In this document: positions 48,059 to 58,273 of the stretch, piece by piece
Numbering within the stretch: position 1 is the stretch's first letter
How the letters are laid out: every line of letters starts with the position of its first letter
Position numbers and translations under genes: made by a program
The notes under the pieces: model-generated
The model's database searches: none
What the model was told of the DNA's origin: nothing
The model's input: only the letters and a program-made list of their open reading frames with translations
Assembly (NCBI GenBank): GCA_020859945.1
Contig: JAJBVG010000073.1
Span: forward strand, 23,770 to 87,769
DNA length: 64,000 bases
Reading direction: 5' to 3'
Source: Clostridiales bacterium
GTDB taxonomy: Bacteria; Bacillota; Clostridia; Oscillospirales; Oscillospiraceae

Positions 48059-48559
48059 ATGTTAAATCGAGTGATTTTACAGGGCCGCCTGGTGGCGGAC
48101 CCGGAGCTGCGCCATACCCAAAACGGTACGCCGGTGGCTACTTTCCGTATCGCCTGCGACCGGGGTTACCGGAGCAAAGACCCCAACGCCCAGAACGCGG
48201 ACTTTATCAACATCGTTGCCTGGCAAAAAACGGCTGAATTTATCAGCCGGTATTTCACCAAGGGCAGCATGATTTTGATTGACGGCCGCCTCCAGGTGCG
48301 GGAGTACAACGATAACACTGGCAATCGCCGTTATGTCACCGAGGTCGTGGCGGAGAACGTCAATTTCGCCGCTTCCAAGCGGGAGACCGGCGGCGGCTAT
48401 GGTCAGCAGAACAACAACTACAACGCCGGCGGGTATTCTGCCCAGCAGCCGGCCCAGTCCACTTATTCCGCCCCTTCCGCCTATACGCCCAACAATGCGG
48501 CGCCTGTGGCCAACGAGTTCGCGGAACTGAACGATGATGACGGCGAACTGCCGTTCTAA
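48059..48559 (+). CDS. ssb: Single-stranded DNA-binding protein
   Basis: MLNRVILQGRLVADPELRHTQNGTPVATFRIA; C-terminal DDDGELPF. Confidence 0.97.
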   Translation: MLNRVILQGRLVADPELRHTQNGTPVATFRIACDRGYRSKDPNAQNADFINIVAWQKTAEFISRYFTKGSMILIDGRLQVREYNDNTGNRRYVTEVVAENVNFAASKRETGGGYGQQNNNYNAGGYSAQQPAQSTYSAPSAYTPNNAAPVANEFAELNDDDGELPF

Positions 48560-48608
48560 ACGAGCCTGATAAAAGGGTTCTATTCCTACGATTGAGGAGG
48601 TTTTCGAT

Positions 48609-48845
48609 ATGGCTTACGATAGAGGCAACCGCAGCCGTAAGCGCCGGAAGGTCTGTAACTTCTGCGTGGACAAGGTTCAGCAGATCGACTACAAGGACGC
48701 CGCCAAGCTGCGCCGCTATGTTTCTGAGCGCGGCAAGATCCTGCCCCGCCGCACCACTGGCACCTGTGCCATGCACCAGCGTCAGCTGACCGTCGCCATC
48801 AAGCGCGCCCGTCAGATCGCGCTGCTGCCCTATGTGGCGGACTGA
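48609..48845 (+). CDS. rpsR: 30S ribosomal protein S18
   Basis: [60 protein letters not shown]. Confidence 0.98.
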   Translation: MAYDRGNRSRKRRKVCNFCVDKVQQIDYKDAAKLRRYVSERGKILPRRTTGTCAMHQRQLTVAIKRARQIALLPYVAD

Positions 48846-48868
48846 GCAATCAGCGTAAACACACAAAA

Positions 48869-48907
48869 CAAAGGCTGCATCGAATTTGGTTCGGTGCAGC
48901 CTTTTTG
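48869..48907 (+). terminator. rpsR terminator
   Basis: AAAGGCTGCA...TGCAGCCTTTTTG. Confidence 0.85.
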
Positions 48908-48917
48908 TTTTGCTCTT

Positions 48918-49793
48918 TTAATTGTCCACCTTCACCGGCTTCTCCTCCACCCTCAGGTCCTGGGGCCGGATGGTGTCGTAAAAATGCACCAGGGCGATCT
49001 CCCGGTAGGGCAGCACAAAGGTATAGACCACCGTGTAGCAGAGCAGGCTCAGGATCGTCCCCAGCCTGTCGCTGCTGAAGAACACCCATCCCACATTATA
49101 GCCCACGTTGGTGGCCAGCAGGCCCAGGATGTCCCACCCGATGAAGGAGAGCTCCAGGGTGAACAACTGGACCCGGTGGCCCTTGGACATCCGCCAACCG
49201 GCGGATATCGCCTTGAAGATGGACATCTCCGGGTGGTCTAGCAGCACATAGGGGACCAGCAGGGTGCTGAAATAAATGAAAACGCCGGGGAAGATGAAGA
49301 AGCCCATGCCTACCCCCACCAGCACGGTGAGCAACAGACTCAGCAAAATGATTTTTCCCGCCATCCACAGCGTGTCAAACAGGGAACCGACTCCCAGCCG
49401 CTCCCCTCTGGCGGTGCGCATGGCGTAAAAGCTGAACCCGTACCCCATCACCACGGTGTAGAGGTAAATCAGCAAAAACACAAACAGCAAAACCTCCTGC
49501 TGAGGCTGGGCCAACAGCTGCCGGGCGTAGGCCATGGCGGAGCTGAGCGCCATGTTGACGCTTGCGTCGGAGATGCTTCCCTGGGCGGCGACCTGATCCA
49601 GCAGCGTATCCATGCTCTCGCTGAACCGGTCGCTGATGGCGGTCAGCGGGTTGGTCCAAATCAGGCTGACGATGGAGGAGATCCATTCCGTCAGCACCAG
49701 ATAGGCAATGCTGACCATCAGGATGCCAAAGGACTGATCCAACACCTGCTTTTTGGCGCGGGATTTGATCAAAACGCGGTCAGGATAATTCAT
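48918..49793 (-). CDS. DUF975-like integral membrane protein
   Basis: Multi-TM; VPYVLLDHPEMSIFKAISAGWRMSKGHRVQLFTLELSFIGWDIL typical of DUF975. Confidence 0.75.
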   Translation of the reverse strand: MNYPDRVLIKSRAKKQVLDQSFGILMVSIAYLVLTEWISSIVSLIWTNPLTAISDRFSESMDTLLDQVAAQGSISDASVNMALSSAMAYARQLLAQPQQEVLLFVFLLIYLYTVVMGYGFSFYAMRTARGERLGVGSLFDTLWMAGKIILLSLLLTVLVGVGMGFFIFPGVFIYFSTLLVPYVLLDHPEMSIFKAISAGWRMSKGHRVQLFTLELSFIGWDILGLLATNVGYNVGWVFFSSDRLGTILSLLCYTVVYTFVLPYREIALVHFYDTIRPQDLRVEEKPVKVDN

Positions 49794-50217
49794 AACAGGA
49801 TACCTTCTTACACACAGACGGCGGCAGGACCGCCGGAAACGCAAATCTCCTTTTGCGCCACACAGTATAACACATCAGGCGGCACAAAAAAAGAGGATTT
49901 CTCAAAAAAGCAGCGGAAATAGCAAAAATTGCGGAAAGTTCTTTCGCTCCTGGAACGGAATCAAAAACCGCCGCGGGAAACGCTTCCGGCGGCGGCCTTT
50001 GAAAAGAGAGAGAAAGAAAGAAAAGAAAGGAGGTTGAAGAAGAGAAAGAAAAGGAGAGAAATCTATGTAAAGCGGGGGAGCCTTGCCCTGTTTGCTCCCT
50101 GCGAGTATAGAATAACAGAAGGCAGGGGAGAGATGGTAGACAAATCAAGAACAAATTTTGAAGGATTTGTAACAGGCGGCCTGCCGCGCCGGGATTTTCC
50201 GGCGCGGCGCAGACGCT

Positions 50218-51366
50218 TCATTCCGCCTGCATGGTCATCTTTTCCAGTATGCGGGCGAAGATGCCGCCGTAGGTCAGCCGGGCCACGTCCTCCCCGGCCA
50301 CCAGATCCACCGTCTGGCGGGCCTCGCCGTCCACGGTGATGTTCAGCGTCCCCAGCTTGTCCCCGGCAGACACGGGCGCAACGACGCTCTCCACCGTCTC
50401 CAGCTCGACCCCTACCTTGTCCCCGTCGCCCTTGGCTACGAGGATTTTACAACTGCCGTCCAGCCGGGTGGAGACGGTCTCCTGCTCGCCCAGAGAGACA
50501 GGCACCTGGGGCAGCTGGCCCTCCGGGGTGACGTCTACCAGGGTATAGCCTCCAAAGCCGTAATTCAGCAGCGCCTTGGCGCTGGCGAAGCGCAGGGCGG
50601 AGGTCTTGCTGCCCAGCACCACGGCGATCAGCTCCATGCCGTCCCGCTGGGCAGACGCGGAGATACAATACCCCGCGCTGTCGGTGGAACCGGTTTTCAG
50701 GCCGGTGGCCCCCTCGTAGTAGTAGATCAGCTTGTTGGTGTTGGCCAGCTCAAACGCGCCGTCCCGGATAGAATCCATCCAGATGCCCACATAGCTGCGG
50801 ATGATGTCGTGGCTCAACAGCTCCCGGCTCATCAGGGCGATGTCGTAGGCGGAGGTCACATGGCCCTCTGCGGGCAGACCGTTGCAGTTGCAGAAATGGG
50901 TGTCCTCCATGCCCAGCTCCGCCGCCCGCTGGTTCATCTGGTCCACAAAGGCGCTCTCTGACCCGGCCAGATGCTCCGCCAGGGCCACGGCAGCGTCATT
51001 GCCGGAGGCCACCGCCACCGCTTTGAGCATATCCCGGACGGTCATCTGCTCGCCCTTTTTTAGATAGACCTGGCTGCCGCCCATCCCGGCGGCGTACTCT
51101 GAAGTCGTCACCAACTCGTCCTCCTGGAGCGTGCCGCTCTCCAGCGCCTCTGTCACCAGCAGCATGGTCATAATTTTCGTCACCGACGCCGGTTCTAACT
51201 TCTTATGCTCGTTTTCGGCATAGAGGACCGCGCCGGTCTCCCGCTCCATCAGCAGTGACGCCTTGGCAGAGACCTCCACCGGTTCGGCGGCGTTCTCCGC
51301 CTGTGCCGCAGGACAGGCCGCCCACAAAATCAGCGCTGCCAGCAGCGCGGATGCTTTTCGTTTCAT
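50218..51366 (-). CDS. D-alanyl-D-alanine carboxypeptidase (DacF/PBP5-6 type)
   Basis: Signal peptide; LEPASVTKIMTMLLV (SxxK), SGNDAAVALAEH, KTGSTDSAGYC. Confidence 0.93.
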   Translation of the reverse strand: MKRKASALLAALILWAACPAAQAENAAEPVEVSAKASLLMERETGAVLYAENEHKKLEPASVTKIMTMLLVTEALESGTLQEDELVTTSEYAAGMGGSQVYLKKGEQMTVRDMLKAVAVASGNDAAVALAEHLAGSESAFVDQMNQRAAELGMEDTHFCNCNGLPAEGHVTSAYDIALMSRELLSHDIIRSYVGIWMDSIRDGAFELANTNKLIYYYEGATGLKTGSTDSAGYCISASAQRDGMELIAVVLGSKTSALRFASAKALLNYGFGGYTLVDVTPEGQLPQVPVSLGEQETVSTRLDGSCKILVAKGDGDKVGVELETVESVVAPVSAGDKLGTLNITVDGEARQTVDLVAGEDVARLTYGGIFARILEKMTMQAE

Positions 51367-51802
51367 CCTGTGTTCCCTCCCTTTTACCGTCAGTCTGTGG
51401 AAAGCCGTGAAAATAATACGAGGAAAATTTTCTCTTTTTGCCGCTCAGACGTGTATTTTTTGCCCTCTAACGGCCCAGGTGTGTATTTTTCCCGTCAAAA
51501 AAAGATTTGCACCTTTTCCACAAGGTTTTCCACAAGAACGCCTGTGCAATGCCAGAGAGAAAAAGCGGTTTTCCCTCTCTTTGCCCTTTCTTTTCCCACG
51601 TTTGACCAAAAACCAACTTATTTCGAGTTGAAACAAACTCTTTTCCACGGTTTTTGGCGTATCATGGGACCCCCGTCCTCTCAGCGGCGCAAAAAGTTCC
51701 CGACGGATTTTTGCTTTGTTTGCCCATCATCTCTTGACGAATCCCTTTCCATCCGCTATGATGGGGCAGAAACGGAGCCGAAACCAACAGGAGGCGCATC
51801 CC

Positions 51803-52651
51803 ATGCCGAGAGAACTGACCCGCTGCCAGCGTATTGAGCGCAGCATCATCAAAACCTACCGCAAGACCCTGTGGAACCCCTTCATCGCCGCCGTGAAGCG
51901 CTACGAGCTGGTGTCGGAGGGGGACAAGATCGCCGTGTGCATTTCCGGCGGCAAGGACTCTATGCTGCTGGCCAAGCTGATGCAGCAGCTCCAGCGGATC
52001 AGCGACTTTCCCTTTGAACTGGTCTACCTGGTGATGGACCCCGGCTATGCCCCCGCCAACCGGCAGCAGATTTTAGACAACGCCGCTCTGTTGGAGCTGC
52101 CCATCACCGTGTTTGAGACCAACATCTTCCGGGTGGCCAACCGCACCGACCACTCTCCCTGTTACCTCTGCGCCCGGATGCGCCGGGGCCACCTCTACAG
52201 CAAGGCCCGGGAGCTGGGCTGCAACAAAATCGCCCTGGGCCACCACTTCTCCGACGTGGTGGAGACCACCGTCATGGGGATGTTCTACGGCGGCCAGCTC
52301 CAGGCCATGATGCCCAAGCTCCACTCCACCAACTTCCCCGGCATGGAGTTAATCCGGCCCATGTACTGCATCCACGAGGACGACATCATCCGCTGGAAGA
52401 ACTACAACGACCTGCACTTTCTCCAGTGCGCCTGCCGCTTCACCGAGGCGACAGGAGAGGGGACCGTTCCGGGCAAGCGCCAGGAGGTCAAGGAGCTGCT
52501 GCGGCAGCTGCGGCAAGACTTCCCCCAGGTGGAGCAGAACGTGTTCAAGTCCATCCACAGCGTCCAGCTGGACACCTTCCCCGGCTATAAGACAAAGGGG
52601 GAAGAACACAGCTTTTTGGAGCAGTATGGGGAAACAAAGCAGGAAATGTGA
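51803..52651 (+). CDS. TtcA-like PP-loop tRNA 2-thiolation family protein
   Basis: CISGGKDSMLLAKLM; CYLCARMRRG; LGHHFSDVVETTVMGMFYGG. Confidence 0.85.
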   Translation: MPRELTRCQRIERSIIKTYRKTLWNPFIAAVKRYELVSEGDKIAVCISGGKDSMLLAKLMQQLQRISDFPFELVYLVMDPGYAPANRQQILDNAALLELPITVFETNIFRVANRTDHSPCYLCARMRRGHLYSKARELGCNKIALGHHFSDVVETTVMGMFYGGQLQAMMPKLHSTNFPGMELIRPMYCIHEDDIIRWKNYNDLHFLQCACRFTEATGEGTVPGKRQEVKELLRQLRQDFPQVEQNVFKSIHSVQLDTFPGYKTKGEEHSFLEQYGETKQEM

Positions 52652-52724
52652 AATACTTTTCACTTCAATATGCTGGAATTTACAAAAAAGCGATTCTTTT
52701 TTCTTTTTTTGCGACCAAAAAGTA

Positions 52725-52753
52725 TTGAATAACCACAAACTCTCTGGTATACT
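52725..52753 (+). promoter_or_regulatory. Promoter TTGAAT-17-TATACT
   Basis: Upstream of the secreted lysin gene. Confidence 0.6.
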
Positions 52754-52836
52754 ACAAAAGGTCCGGGTAAAAAAACACCCCTTTCGTGAAAAAAAGAACG
52801 CGCCATGCCAACCTGATAAAAAATTGGAGGTTTTCA

Positions 52837-54591
52837 ATGAAAGCTGCACATCGTTTGCTGTCCTTTGTCCTGGCCCTGTCCATGACAGTCACCCTGCTCC
52901 CCGTCTCCCCGGTCCTGGCCGCGGAGACAAGCTCTGTCGCCGCGGCGGAATCCACCGCTGCCGGCACCGTCACCGGCTTTGGCGAGCTGGAGACCCAGGA
53001 GATCGCCCTGGCGGAAAAAATCGACCTGGACGCCCTGCTGGAGTCCATGCCGTCCACTCTGCCGGTCTATCTGGACAACAGCAGTGAGGTGACGGAGATC
53101 CCCGTCACCTGGTACTGTCTGGACGACTACGAGACCTCCAACGACTACTACTTCCAGTTCAGCCCCAGCTGGGACACCGACGCCTATCCGCTGCTGGACG
53201 GCCTTGACGTAGAGGTGGACGCGCCCTATATCGCCGTCTATTTGGCAGGTGTCACCGCGATGTCCAGTAGCTCCTCCACTGTCTCCGGCAACAGCAACGA
53301 GACCACCATCTTCACCTATCTGACCGGGACGATGGGGCTGAACACCGCCGCCGCCTGCGGCATCCTGGCCAATATGTACGCTGAGTCCGCCTTCAAGCCC
53401 ACCTCCAGCTGCACCGACAGCAACGGCCTGACCAGCTACGGCCTGTGCCAGTGGAACGGCTCCCGGTACACTAAGCTGAAAAGCTGGTGCAACAGCAACG
53501 GGTACAACTACAAAACCGTCACCGGTCAGCTCCACTTTCTGTCCTACGAGCTGAGCACCAGCACCTATAACTACATCCTGAAATACTTACAGGGAGTCAG
53601 CAACTCCGCCTCCGGCGCTTACAACGCGGGGTACTACTGGTGCTACTACTTCGAGCAGCCCGCAAACACGACCACCCAGAGCAAGACCCGGGGCAATCTG
53701 GCCAAGAACTCCTACTGGCCGTTCTACAGCGCCCTCGTCTCCGCCTCCAACAGCAGCGCTTCCTCGGCCTCCGCCCCCGTCCTCTCGGACTACACCACCC
53801 CCGGCACCTCCATGACCTACGGCACCCTCTTCACCCTCAAGGGGACCATCACCGCCTCCTCTGCCATCACCAGCGTCACCGCCGGGGTCTACAACAGCAG
53901 CGGGAAGGCCGTCACCAGCGCCTCCGCCACCCCCAACAGCACCGCCTTTGACGTGTACGAGCTGGATGAGGACGTGCTGTTCAGCCAGGTGCCGGTGGGG
54001 TCCTACACCTACGTCATCAAGGCCACAGTGGGCGGGACCACTTACACTGTTTTGGACTACAGCTTCAAGGTCACCGCCCGGAAGCTCTCCAACGCCACCA
54101 TCTCCTCCATCGACGCCCGCTACACCTACACCGGCAGCAGCATCAAGCCCACCCCCAAGGTAAAATACAGCGGCACCACCCTGACCAAAGGCACCGATTA
54201 CACCCTCAGCTACTCCAGCAACAAGTCGGTGGGCACCGCCACCATTACCATCAAGGGCACTGGCAACTACACCGGCACGGTGAAAAAGACCTTTAAAATC
54301 GTTCCCAAAAAGGTGTCCAACCTCAAGGTCAAGTCCAGCTCCTCCAAGAAGATCACCGTCACCTGGACGGCGCTGAAATCCGTCCGGGGCTACCAAATCC
54401 AGTACAGCACCAGCTCCGATTTCTCCAACGCCAAGACCGTCACCGTGGTGGGGACCACCAACAAGAAAAAGGTGATCTCCAGCCTGAAAAGCGGCAAGAC
54501 CTACTATGTCCGCATCCGGTCCTACTGCAAGGTCAGCGGCACGAATTATTACTCCTTCTACAGCTCCAAGGTGAAAATCAAGGTGAAATAA
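52837..54591 (+). CDS. Secreted protein with phage-tail-lysozyme-like domain, MBG/bacterial Ig-like repeat and fibronectin type III domain
   Basis: Signal peptide; IFTYLTGTMGLNTAAACGILANMYAESAFKPTSSCTDSNGLTSYGLCQWNGSRYTKLKSWC; YTGSSIKPTPKVKYSGTTLTKGTDYTLSYSSNKSVGTATITIKGTGNYTGT; C-terminal FN3. Confidence 0.8.
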   Translation: MKAAHRLLSFVLALSMTVTLLPVSPVLAAETSSVAAAESTAAGTVTGFGELETQEIALAEKIDLDALLESMPSTLPVYLDNSSEVTEIPVTWYCLDDYETSNDYYFQFSPSWDTDAYPLLDGLDVEVDAPYIAVYLAGVTAMSSSSSTVSGNSNETTIFTYLTGTMGLNTAAACGILANMYAESAFKPTSSCTDSNGLTSYGLCQWNGSRYTKLKSWCNSNGYNYKTVTGQLHFLSYELSTSTYNYILKYLQGVSNSASGAYNAGYYWCYYFEQPANTTTQSKTRGNLAKNSYWPFYSALVSASNSSASSASAPVLSDYTTPGTSMTYGTLFTLKGTITASSAITSVTAGVYNSSGKAVTSASATPNSTAFDVYELDEDVLFSQVPVGSYTYVIKATVGGTTYTVLDYSFKVTARKLSNATISSIDARYTYTGSSIKPTPKVKYSGTTLTKGTDYTLSYSSNKSVGTATITIKGTGNYTGTVKKTFKIVPKKVSNLKVKSSSSKKITVTWTALKSVRGYQIQYSTSSDFSNAKTVTVVGTTNKKKVISSLKSGKTYYVRIRSYCKVSGTNYYSFYSSKVKIKVK

Positions 54592-54609
54592 ATCATCACA
54601 CCACAGCAA

Positions 54610-54646
54610 ATCCCCTCGAACAGCATCGTTCGAGGGGATACTTTTT
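54610..54646. terminator. Bidirectional terminator between lysin gene and mfd
   Basis: ATCCCCTCGAAC-agcatc-GTTCGAGGGGAT. Confidence 0.85.
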
Positions 54647-57600
54647 TAGCACTCGGTATAAATGTCCACCAGCCGCCTGGCCCATTTCAGCGGCTTTTCG
54701 CCGGGTTTCAGCCGCAGGGCCACGTTGGGCCGGTCCCCCGGGGAGACCAGCACCCGCCCCTTCAGCTCCGGCACGGTACACAGCCGGGAGACCCGTTTCA
54801 GGTCGAACTCCCGCAGGCCAAAGTTGATGTTGCTGCCCTTTTGGGCGATGTCGGTGACGCCGCAGTTGGAGGCGGCGCTACGCAGCAGCGCCACGTTCAC
54901 CAGGTTCTCCACCGGTTCGGGCACGTCACCGTAGCGGTCCACCAACTCGTCGATCATGTCGGTGGCGTCCCGGTCCTCCCGGATGCGGGCAATGCGGCGG
55001 TACAGGTCCATCCGCTGCTCGGCGGCGGGCACGTACCAGTCGGGGATGTTGGCGGGGAGGGACAGGTCGGCGGTGACCTCCTCGGTGCGGACGGGCTTTT
55101 CGCCCCGCTCCTCCAGTACCGCCTCCTCCAGCAGCTTGAGATACAGGTCATAGCCCACGCTCATCAGGTTTCCCGACTGCTGGGCGCCCAACAGGTTGCC
55201 CGCGCCGCGAATTTCCAGGTCCCGCATGGCGATTTTATACCCTGCGCCGAACTCCGCGAACTCCCGCACGGCGGCCAGCCGCTTGGCGGCCACGTCAGAG
55301 AGAATTTTCCCATGACGATAGGTCAGGTAGGCGTAAGCCCGGCGGCTGGAGCGCCCCACCCGGCCCCGAATTTGGTGGAGCTGAGCCAAACCCATTTTAT
55401 CCGCGTCCTCGATGATGAGGGTGTTCACGTTGGGGATGTCGATGCCGGTCTCGATGATGGTGGTGCAGACCAGCACCTGCACCTCTCCGCGGACCACCTG
55501 GTCCATCACGTCGGAAATTTCCTCCTGGGACATCCTGCCGTGGGCCACCCCCATGCGGATGTTTTCGTCGTCCAGCATCTCCCGGAGGCGGACGGCGGTC
55601 TGGTTGATGGTCTCCACCCGGTTGTGGAGGTAGTAGACCTGCCCGCCACGGCCCACCTCCCGGCGGATGGCGTCCAGCACCACCCCCCAGTCGTGCTCCA
55701 GCACATAGGTCTGCACCGGCTGGCGGTCCTGGGGCGGCTCCTCCAGGGTGGACATGTCCCGGATACCGGAGAGGGCCATGTTCAGCGTCCGGGGGATAGG
55801 CGTGGCGGAGAGGGTCAGCACGTCCACCTGCGGGAACCGCTCCTTGAGCTTCTCCTTCTGTCCCACACCGAAGCGCTGTTCCTCGTCCACCACCAGCAGG
55901 CCCAGGTTTTTGAACTGCAAGCCCTTGGCCAGCAGCCGATGGGTGCCAATGAGGATGTCGATAAGGCCGTTTTCCGCGTCCCGGAGGATGTTTTTGGCAG
56001 CCTTGCCGGTCTGAAACCGAGTGATGAGGGCGATGCGCACCGGGAAGCCCTCAAACCGCCGCAGGGCGGTCTGATAGTGCTGGTTGGCCAGCACCGTGGT
56101 GGGCACCAAAATGGCCGCCTGCTTGCCCTCCAGCACGCATTTCATCACCGCCCGAAGCGCCACCTCGGTTTTGCCATACCCCACGTCGCCGCAGAGCAGC
56201 CGGTCCATGGGAATGGGCTTTTCCATGTCCGCCTTGACCTCGGCCACGCAGCGCAGCTGGTCCTCGGTCTCCTGGTACTCAAACTTGTCCTCAAACTCCT
56301 GCTGCCAGGGGTCGTCCGGGTGGAAGGCGTACCCCGGCTGCCGCTGACGGGCAGCGTAGAGCTGAATCAAATCCTTCGCCAGGTCCTGGGTGGCCTTTTT
56401 CGCCTTGGACTTGGCACGGGTCCAGTCGGTCCCGCCCAGCTTGGAGAGGCGCACCGTGGGCTTGCCGTCCTCTTCCTCGCCGCCGCCGATATACTTGCTG
56501 ACCATGTCCAACTGAGTAGCGGGGACATAGAGGCTGTCGCCTCCTGCGTAGGAGAGCTTGACGTAGTCTTTCTCCACCCCGTCCACCTTCATCTTGGTCA
56601 TCTCCACAAAACGGGCGATGCCGTGCTTTTCGTGGACCACCAGGTCGCCGGGGACCAGGTCGGTGAAGGATTGCAGCTTCTGCCGGTTGGTGGCGGTTTG
56701 AGCGGACTTTCCCCGCCGCTTCTGGGCGGGGGCAGCGGTCCCCTCGGTGATGAGGGCGAAGCCGGGGTATTCAAACCCGGAGGACACCCCGCCCACCGAC
56801 AGCACCGTCTGGCCCGGCTGGGGCAGCTGTTTTAAGTCAAGGTCCAACTGCACCTTGATATCCCGCTCCCGCAGCAGGTCAGACAGATTTTTCGCCTGGC
56901 CCTGGCTCTGGCACAGCACCACACAGGCGTAATTGCGATGCTGGTAGTGCTCCAGGTCGGAGGCGGCAGTCTCCAGGCTGGAGCCGAAGCTGGGCAACTG
57001 CTTGCAGTTCAGCGTCAGCAGCACACGGGCGTCGTAGGGCCGCACAGAGGTCTGGAAGGAATCCAAATACACGCAGGGGTACTCCCGGCCCAGGCGTCGC
57101 CCCATCTCCTCCACCGTGGCCGTGTAGCGCGCCTGAGACGCCCACAGCACGCCGGAGGAGGACAGCGCGTCCATATCCTCGGTGAGCCGCCAGAGGTAGT
57201 GATTGGCCGTCTCCACGCACCGGCTGCTCTCTGCCCAGAGCACACAGGCGTCGGCGGGGAGGTAGTCGCCGCCGCAGGCGAAGTCTGGGTAAATCAGGTC
57301 CATGTATCGGTCAGACGCCGGGAACGCGGTGCCATCCGCCAGGCGGCGGCTGTCCTCCTCCAACGTGTTCAGCAGGGTGGCGTAGTCAGTGGCGTCGCTG
57401 CGCTTTTTGGACTTGGACGCCTTCTCCACCTGGAGCTTCCGGCGCTCGATGTCCTCCACCAGCCCCAGCACCCCGCCGGGAGCCAGCTGGGGCAGCGTCT
57501 CCGCCGCGGGCAGCAGCTCCGCCCGTTCCAGGCGCTCAGTGCGCCGCTGGGTCAGTGGGTCGAAGGAATAGACGGTGTCCACCTCGTTGTCCCAGAACTC

Positions 57601-58176
57601 CACCCGGACGGGGGCCTCCGCCGCCGGGGAGAACACGTCCAGGATGTCCCCCCGGAGGGCGAACTGTCCCGGCCCCTCCACCTGCATACAACGGGTGTAG
57701 CCTCCAGCGGCCAGCCGTCGGGTCAGGTCGTCCGTCTCGTACAGCTCGCCGGGCCGCAGGGTCAGCGCTGCCTTTTCCAGCACGGCAGGGGGCATGGTCC
57801 GTTGGAACAGGCCCTCCACCGTGGCCACCAACAGTGGGATACGCCCGGTTTGCAGGCCCCGCAGCAGCCGCAGCCGCTGGTGTTCCCACTGGCGGGAGAC
57901 GGTGACGTTGTGGAACACGAACTCCCGCCCCATCAGCAGCTCCACCGGCTCCCCGGTAAAAAACGCCAGGTCACTTTGCAGCCGTTTGCCCTCCTGCTCG
58001 TCCGGGCAGAGCAGCACAATGGGCCGCCCCGTGGCCTCCCGCAGGGCGGCGGCCAGATGCGCCCGGTGTACCGTGGTCAGACCGGCCACAGCCACAGGGC
58101 TGCGGCCCGCGTCCAGCTGGGCGGTCAGTTCCCGGAACTCCGGGAGAGATTGCAATACTGTTGTCAGTGGTTTCAT
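54646..58176 (-). CDS. mfd: Transcription-repair coupling factor
   Basis: VHEKHGIARFVEMTKMKVDGVEKDYVKLSYAGGDSLYVPATQLD; GDVGYGKTEVALRA; DEEQRFGV; TATPIPRTLNM. Confidence 0.98.
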   Translation of the reverse strand: MKPLTTVLQSLPEFRELTAQLDAGRSPVAVAGLTTVHRAHLAAALREATGRPIVLLCPDEQEGKRLQSDLAFFTGEPVELLMGREFVFHNVTVSRQWEHQRLRLLRGLQTGRIPLLVATVEGLFQRTMPPAVLEKAALTLRPGELYETDDLTRRLAAGGYTRCMQVEGPGQFALRGDILDVFSPAAEAPVRVEFWDNEVDTVYSFDPLTQRRTERLERAELLPAAETLPQLAPGGVLGLVEDIERRKLQVEKASKSKKRSDATDYATLLNTLEEDSRRLADGTAFPASDRYMDLIYPDFACGGDYLPADACVLWAESSRCVETANHYLWRLTEDMDALSSSGVLWASQARYTATVEEMGRRLGREYPCVYLDSFQTSVRPYDARVLLTLNCKQLPSFGSSLETAASDLEHYQHRNYACVVLCQSQGQAKNLSDLLRERDIKVQLDLDLKQLPQPGQTVLSVGGVSSGFEYPGFALITEGTAAPAQKRRGKSAQTATNRQKLQSFTDLVPGDLVVHEKHGIARFVEMTKMKVDGVEKDYVKLSYAGGDSLYVPATQLDMVSKYIGGGEEEDGKPTVRLSKLGGTDWTRAKSKAKKATQDLAKDLIQLYAARQRQPGYAFHPDDPWQQEFEDKFEYQETEDQLRCVAEVKADMEKPIPMDRLLCGDVGYGKTEVALRAVMKCVLEGKQAAILVPTTVLANQHYQTALRRFEGFPVRIALITRFQTGKAAKNILRDAENGLIDILIGTHRLLAKGLQFKNLGLLVVDEEQRFGVGQKEKLKERFPQVDVLTLSATPIPRTLNMALSGIRDMSTLEEPPQDRQPVQTYVLEHDWGVVLDAIRREVGRGGQVYYLHNRVETINQTAVRLREMLDDENIRMGVAHGRMSQEEISDVMDQVVRGEVQVLVCTTIIETGIDIPNVNTLIIEDADKMGLAQLHQIRGRVGRSSRRAYAYLTYRHGKILSDVAAKRLAAVREFAEFGAGYKIAMRDLEIRGAGNLLGAQQSGNLMSVGYDLYLKLLEEAVLEERGEKPVRTEEVTADLSLPANIPDWYVPAAEQRMDLYRRIARIREDRDATDMIDELVDRYGDVPEPVENLVNVALLRSAASNCGVTDIAQKGSNINFGLREFDLKRVSRLCTVPELKGRVLVSPGDRPNVALRLKPGEKPLKWARRLVDIYTEC

Positions 58177-58273
58177 GGCGGAACCTCGAAATCATAAAAA
58201 AGTTGTGGTTTTTTGTCGGTTGGGGGACAGCGCGGCCCCTCATAAGGGGCCGCATGTGGGGCATGGCGCTGCG

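Noticed and set aside
49929-50339. 136-aa ORF rich in K/R/E across the polypurine tract
   Set aside because: Non-ATG start in a low-complexity GA tract, overlaps the convergent carboxypeptidase gene end, and has no recognisable domain.
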